Source of the DNA: Paraspadella gotoi
Lineage: Eukaryota > Chaetognatha
NCBI GenBank assembly: GCA_051294375.1
Contig: CM119267.1
Span: 16,220,543-16,284,542 of the forward strand
Direction of reading: 5' to 3'
DNA length: 64,000 nt
Part shown: positions 60,720-64,000 of the stretch, in pieces
Numbering within the stretch: the first letter of the stretch is position 1
Layout: each line of letters begins with the position of its first letter
Translations under genes and position numbers: made by a program
Notes under the pieces: model-generated
Told to the model about the DNA's origin: nothing
What the model saw: only the letters and a program-made list of their open reading frames with translations
Databases searched by the model: none

Positions 60720-60973
60720 GTGGGCGTGTCATCAGCGTACTACTCATCTTTGAGTAACGAGCGGAACAGAACGGACATACGCGTACAAGCGACATCGTTG
60801 GACCGTGCGGCGGTCACGACGAATGCGTGACTCTAGGGCTGTAGGTCTGTTTGTGTTTTTAATTAAGTTTTGAATGATAATGTTAACAAGCAAGCTAAAA
60901 TACCAATTTTTTAAAGCACTCTCTCTCCCTCCCTCCCTCCATCACAANNNNNNNNNNNNNNNNNNNNNNNNNG

Positions 60974-63827
60974 GTCATGTTCGAGAATGGCACCCGATCC
61001 AAAGTGGATCTCTGCTCGGAATTCTCCGCGACGGACCCGGGAAAGTACGAGAACTTTCTCCCGATCACCGGCTGGGTGAAGACGGTCTATTCCTCCCGAC
61101 GCCAGCAAAGTTCAAAGCATCTCCTCTGCGTCGACTACGATCTGGTGGAGATGCGCCTGGACGGGAACAGCGCTTTCAGCGCCGCCTTCGAGGAACTGGA
61201 CGAGGCGTTGCGGGTCGGAAGCAACCGGCTGCGGTTGACCAGGCGTTCGAGGTTCGAGAACAAGAACGGGGGTGCTTGGGTCGTCGCCTCGTTGAGGACG
61301 CTGAAGATTCGGACAATCAACTCGACGGAGGAAGAGAACGACAACGAGAACGGTACGACGATCTTTCTCGATCCCCTTCACCAATTCCTCAGTGTCTCCG
61401 TCGCCGCCTCCGTCGATCCAACTCGCGAAACGCTTGAAGCTCCGACGGAGCGCCTCATCATGCTCACTCGCCAATGCGGCGCCGTTTTGAGCTTCGACGG
61501 CGCCGAGCGGCGGCAAGACGACGCCCTCTACGCCACCTTCTCTACTTCGGCGTCGATCTCTCTCTCGGCGCGATCCAGCCCGGCGCTCGACGACGGGCGA
61601 TGGTTCGTCGTCGTCTTCGATCGTCCCGGAGACGACGATGCCGACGTCAACGACACTCTCCACGTCGAGGTGGGCGTGGCCGAATTCGAATCGAGCGACG
61701 GGCTCATGTTCGTCGTTCCCGTCCTCGTCGGCGTCGCGCTGCTGCTGCTCTACCGGCTGTTGTACACTCGGCTGGAGCTGCACGCGGACGTAGCGAGAGT
61801 GTTGGGGGAGTTGGCGACGTTGTCGGGAGTTCGCGTCTTCGGCCGCGTCGTCGTCAACGTCTTCGCGGCGACGACCAACTCGTTCGTGTTTCACGCCGTC
61901 GTCTTCGTCGTCGTCTTTTGGATCCCGGGTCTTCAGTTCGTGTGGTCGCAGTATTTTCGGTCGAGAGAGACGGGAAACAGGTATTTTTAATAGTTAAGTA
62001 ATACCTATTAATTATTTAATATTTTGTCTATTCAAAGTTTATGTTTTCTTAGCAAAGATATAGCCATAGAATTACCATCGATATCCAGAGACCTCTGCTT
62101 CTACAACGACGCCTGCTACTACCCCTCCCGCTGGTTTCCCGCCGACATTCCCTTCAACGCCGTCACCTCCACTTTGCCCTTTCTCGCCCACGGCCTGTTG
62201 CTCTGGTTGCACCTGTTGACCCTGGAGACGAGATGCCTGACGGCGGGCCACGCCGGATTCCTCGACTACAACCTGGGATACGCGATGTCGTTGGCGTTGA
62301 TGGCTGAGGGACTGTTCGCCGCCACGTTCCACGCCTGCCCGACGAGGTAAGATGTAACCTTGACGGGCCGAGGGCACTTGACACCCTCCCACCCTCCCTC
62401 CTTCCTCCACCCATTCCTTCACCCCCTGATCCACCCCCAGATTCGTGTTCCAATTCGACTCAGCCTGCATGATTCTCGTCGCTTCTCTCGTCGTCGTCAG
62501 CGTCTTTCACGGATGGGCCGTGACTGACGAAGATCTCCGCATCCGGATCATTCCAGAAATGGGCGTGGAGAGCGACGGCGACGAGGTGGTGGAGACGATT
62601 CGCGGCCGTGTCAAAGACGACGACGACACCGACGACGACTTCGACCGCCCGCCTTCCTCCCGACGACCCATTCGAGCGCCTAAACTCTTTCTCTTCTTNN
62701 NNNNNNNNNNNNNNNNNNNNNNNNNNNNNNNNNNNNNNNNNNNNNNNNNNNNNNNNNNNNNNNNNNNNNNNNNNNNNNNNNNNNNNNNNNNNNNNNNNNN
62801 NNNNNNNNNNNNNNNNNNNNNNNNNNNNNNNNNNNNNNNNNNNNNNNNNNNNNNNNNNNNNNNNNNNNNNNNNNNNNNNNNNNNNNNNNNNNNNNNNNNN
62901 NNNNNNNNNNNNNNNNNNNNNNNNNNNNNNNNNNNNNNNNNNNNNNNNNNNNNNNNNNNNNNNNNNNNNNNNNNNNNNNNNNNNNNNNNNNNNNNNNNNN
63001 NNNNNNNNNNNNNATAGGTGAAAGAGAGATTCGGTGCGCAATAGAGTTTTAAAAATTGATTTTAATCTGCTTTACATCTTCTTTCTCTCTCTTAAATCTC
63101 ACCCCACAAGCCACCGCTCTCGCCCTCAGCTTCGTTTTCGTCATCCTCGATTTTTCGATGGTTTTTCTCGGTTGCTCCCTGGGCGCCGCCATCTTGGCTC
63201 TCGTCCTCGGCGAGATCAGGCTGGCATCGATGCGGCGTCTTCACAAGCGGCGCCGTTCCGACGGCGGCGGCGGCGGCGTGAGGGCGTTCTTCATGAGGGA
63301 TTCATCGCAGTTCGTCCTTGTCCTTCTCTATTATTTCGTCTTTTTCGCCGTCTGGGCGGCCGCCTTTTATTTTTTCGCCGTCGTCTCCAGGACGAAAGTG
63401 ACAGGGACGGCGAAGGAGTCCAGGTGTCGTTGTTGTTGTAGAATTGATGTGTTGTTGCTGGTGTTGCCGACAACGACAATCAAAAAGATCAAATTCCTCA
63501 CAATTGTTTTTGTTTTGTTTAAACTTTAAAGATAGTACATGGCATAGTACTTTTTTCACCCTTCCCCTATTTTTCCCTCAATCCATTTTTCCTTCATTGC
63601 TCTCACCCAATCTCGCGTTTGCTATTTCGGGTGAGTGACCCTAATTACTTCCGCCCCCTTCTCGCACTCCCCCACCCTACTTCCCTACCCTCCCTTTCCT
63701 TCCCGCTCTCAATCCAGGGATCTGAACCGGAAGTGCGAATTCCTCGGTTATTACGACGCCCACGATTTGTGGCACTTGCTCTCGTCTCACGGACTGCTGC
63801 TCGCCGTGCTCAGAGCCATCACGTTGG
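60974..63827 (+). CDS. SIDT1/SIDT2: SID-1/SIDT-family transmembrane protein (partial, both ends missing)
   Basis: Exons: 60974 or earlier to 61980, 62053-62346, 62441 to beyond 62698 (N gap 62699-63013), 63111-63423, 63718-63827. Visible junctions are GT-AG and in frame. The first exon gives an extracellular beta-rich domain (WFVVVFDRP strand, NST/NGT/NDT glycosylation sites), TM1 (VVPVLVGVALLLLYRLLY, ~61710-61765), a short cytoplasmic linker, and TM2 (~61876-61960). Family signatures follow: DLCFYNDAC, the LGYAMSLALMAEG helix, FHACP, FQFDSACM, WAAAFYFF, CEFLGYYDAHDLWHLLSS. SID-1 proteins take part in dsRNA uptake; mammalian SIDTs act in endolysosomal RNA and cholesterol handling. The CREST-superfamily metal-site His, Asp and HxxxH are present (H of FHACP, D of QFDS, H and H of HDLWH). 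The usual Ser four residues before the first His is Ala. The TM5-TM6 loop is long and acidic. The C-terminal exon lies beyond the window. Confidence 0.93.
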
Positions 63828-64000
63828 GTAAGCCAGGGATTCTTGTTTTTTTTTTTAGGCGGGTAGGGGTCGTTGGGAGCGGGAATAAGTATTGCTTGGA
63901 GCGTGGGGGTGGGATTGAGAGGTGCTTGGTCGCTTGGGGAGACGGAAAGAAAGGTATGAGAATTGCTTGTAGCGTTGGAGAGAAAGACTCATGTTCTGGA
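63828..64000 (+). other. Start of the next SIDT intron
   Basis: Begins GTAAGCC after a phase-1 break in the ITL(G) codon. It is T- then G-rich and no acceptor is seen before the window ends. One short C-terminal exon would be expected next, because family members end a few residues after this point. Confidence 0.75.

Noticed and set aside
61112-61894. 260-codon minus-strand frame within the SIDT exon
   Set aside because: Antisense shadow of the GC-biased coding exon, whose plus-strand translation matches the SIDT family.

Overview
This is a draft-assembly piece of an animal (metazoan) nuclear genome, not prokaryotic DNA. It has spliced genes with short GT-AG introns, many microsatellites, no operons and many N gaps. 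The phylum cannot be fixed from the sequence. The two clear genes are animal families: a secreted GM2-activator (ML/MD-2-related) lipid-binding protein and a SID-1/SIDT membrane protein. The genome looks like that of a repeat-rich invertebrate. CpG-rich (CGT)n/(ACG)n trinucleotide tracts are common, which hints at weak CpG depletion.

Layout. 1-7.4 kb is a large duplicated block of TIR repeats, purine/pyrimidine blocks and a 42-bp minisatellite, present twice. One copy carries a 742-bp terminal-inverted-repeat element that the other lacks. 7.4-23 kb has no recognisable gene and many GA/CT, GAAA and CTTT arrays. 23-29.7 kb is AT-rich sequence bounded by repeated ends, which looks like unpolished gap filling. 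31.8-33.9 kb is another imperfect direct duplication across a 25-N gap. 34-45 kb holds long (CT)n/(GA)n arrays, CpG trinucleotide tracts and a second TIR element with an apparent 8-bp target duplication. 45.2-47.1 kb is a complete five-exon GM2-activator-like gene. 49.9-51.5 kb and 57.6-59.2 kb are near-identical copies of one 1.6-kb segment that includes a 58-bp minisatellite. Between them lie an unidentified ORF remnant framed by 168-bp direct repeats and a minus-strand, frame-broken PHF6-type zinc-finger fragment. 60.4-64 kb holds most of a SIDT gene that runs off the right edge.

Functional reading. The two good genes are independent. The GM2-activator homologue is a secreted or lysosomal lipid-presenting protein. 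The SIDT protein is a multi-pass membrane protein of the dsRNA/cholesterol transport family, within the CREST putative-hydrolase superfamily. Both families are associated with endolysosomal membranes, but nothing here shows co-regulation.

Limits. Much of the apparent structure (paired noisy/clean copies flanking 10-N or 25-N gaps) is best explained as assembly artefact, so copy number and intron lengths should be treated with caution. No rRNA, tRNA, CRISPR, operon or prokaryotic system was seen. No convincing novel multi-gene system is present. The most interesting leads are the SIDT sequence changes, the N-terminal extension of the GM2-activator homologue, and the TIR element family with a filled and an empty site.
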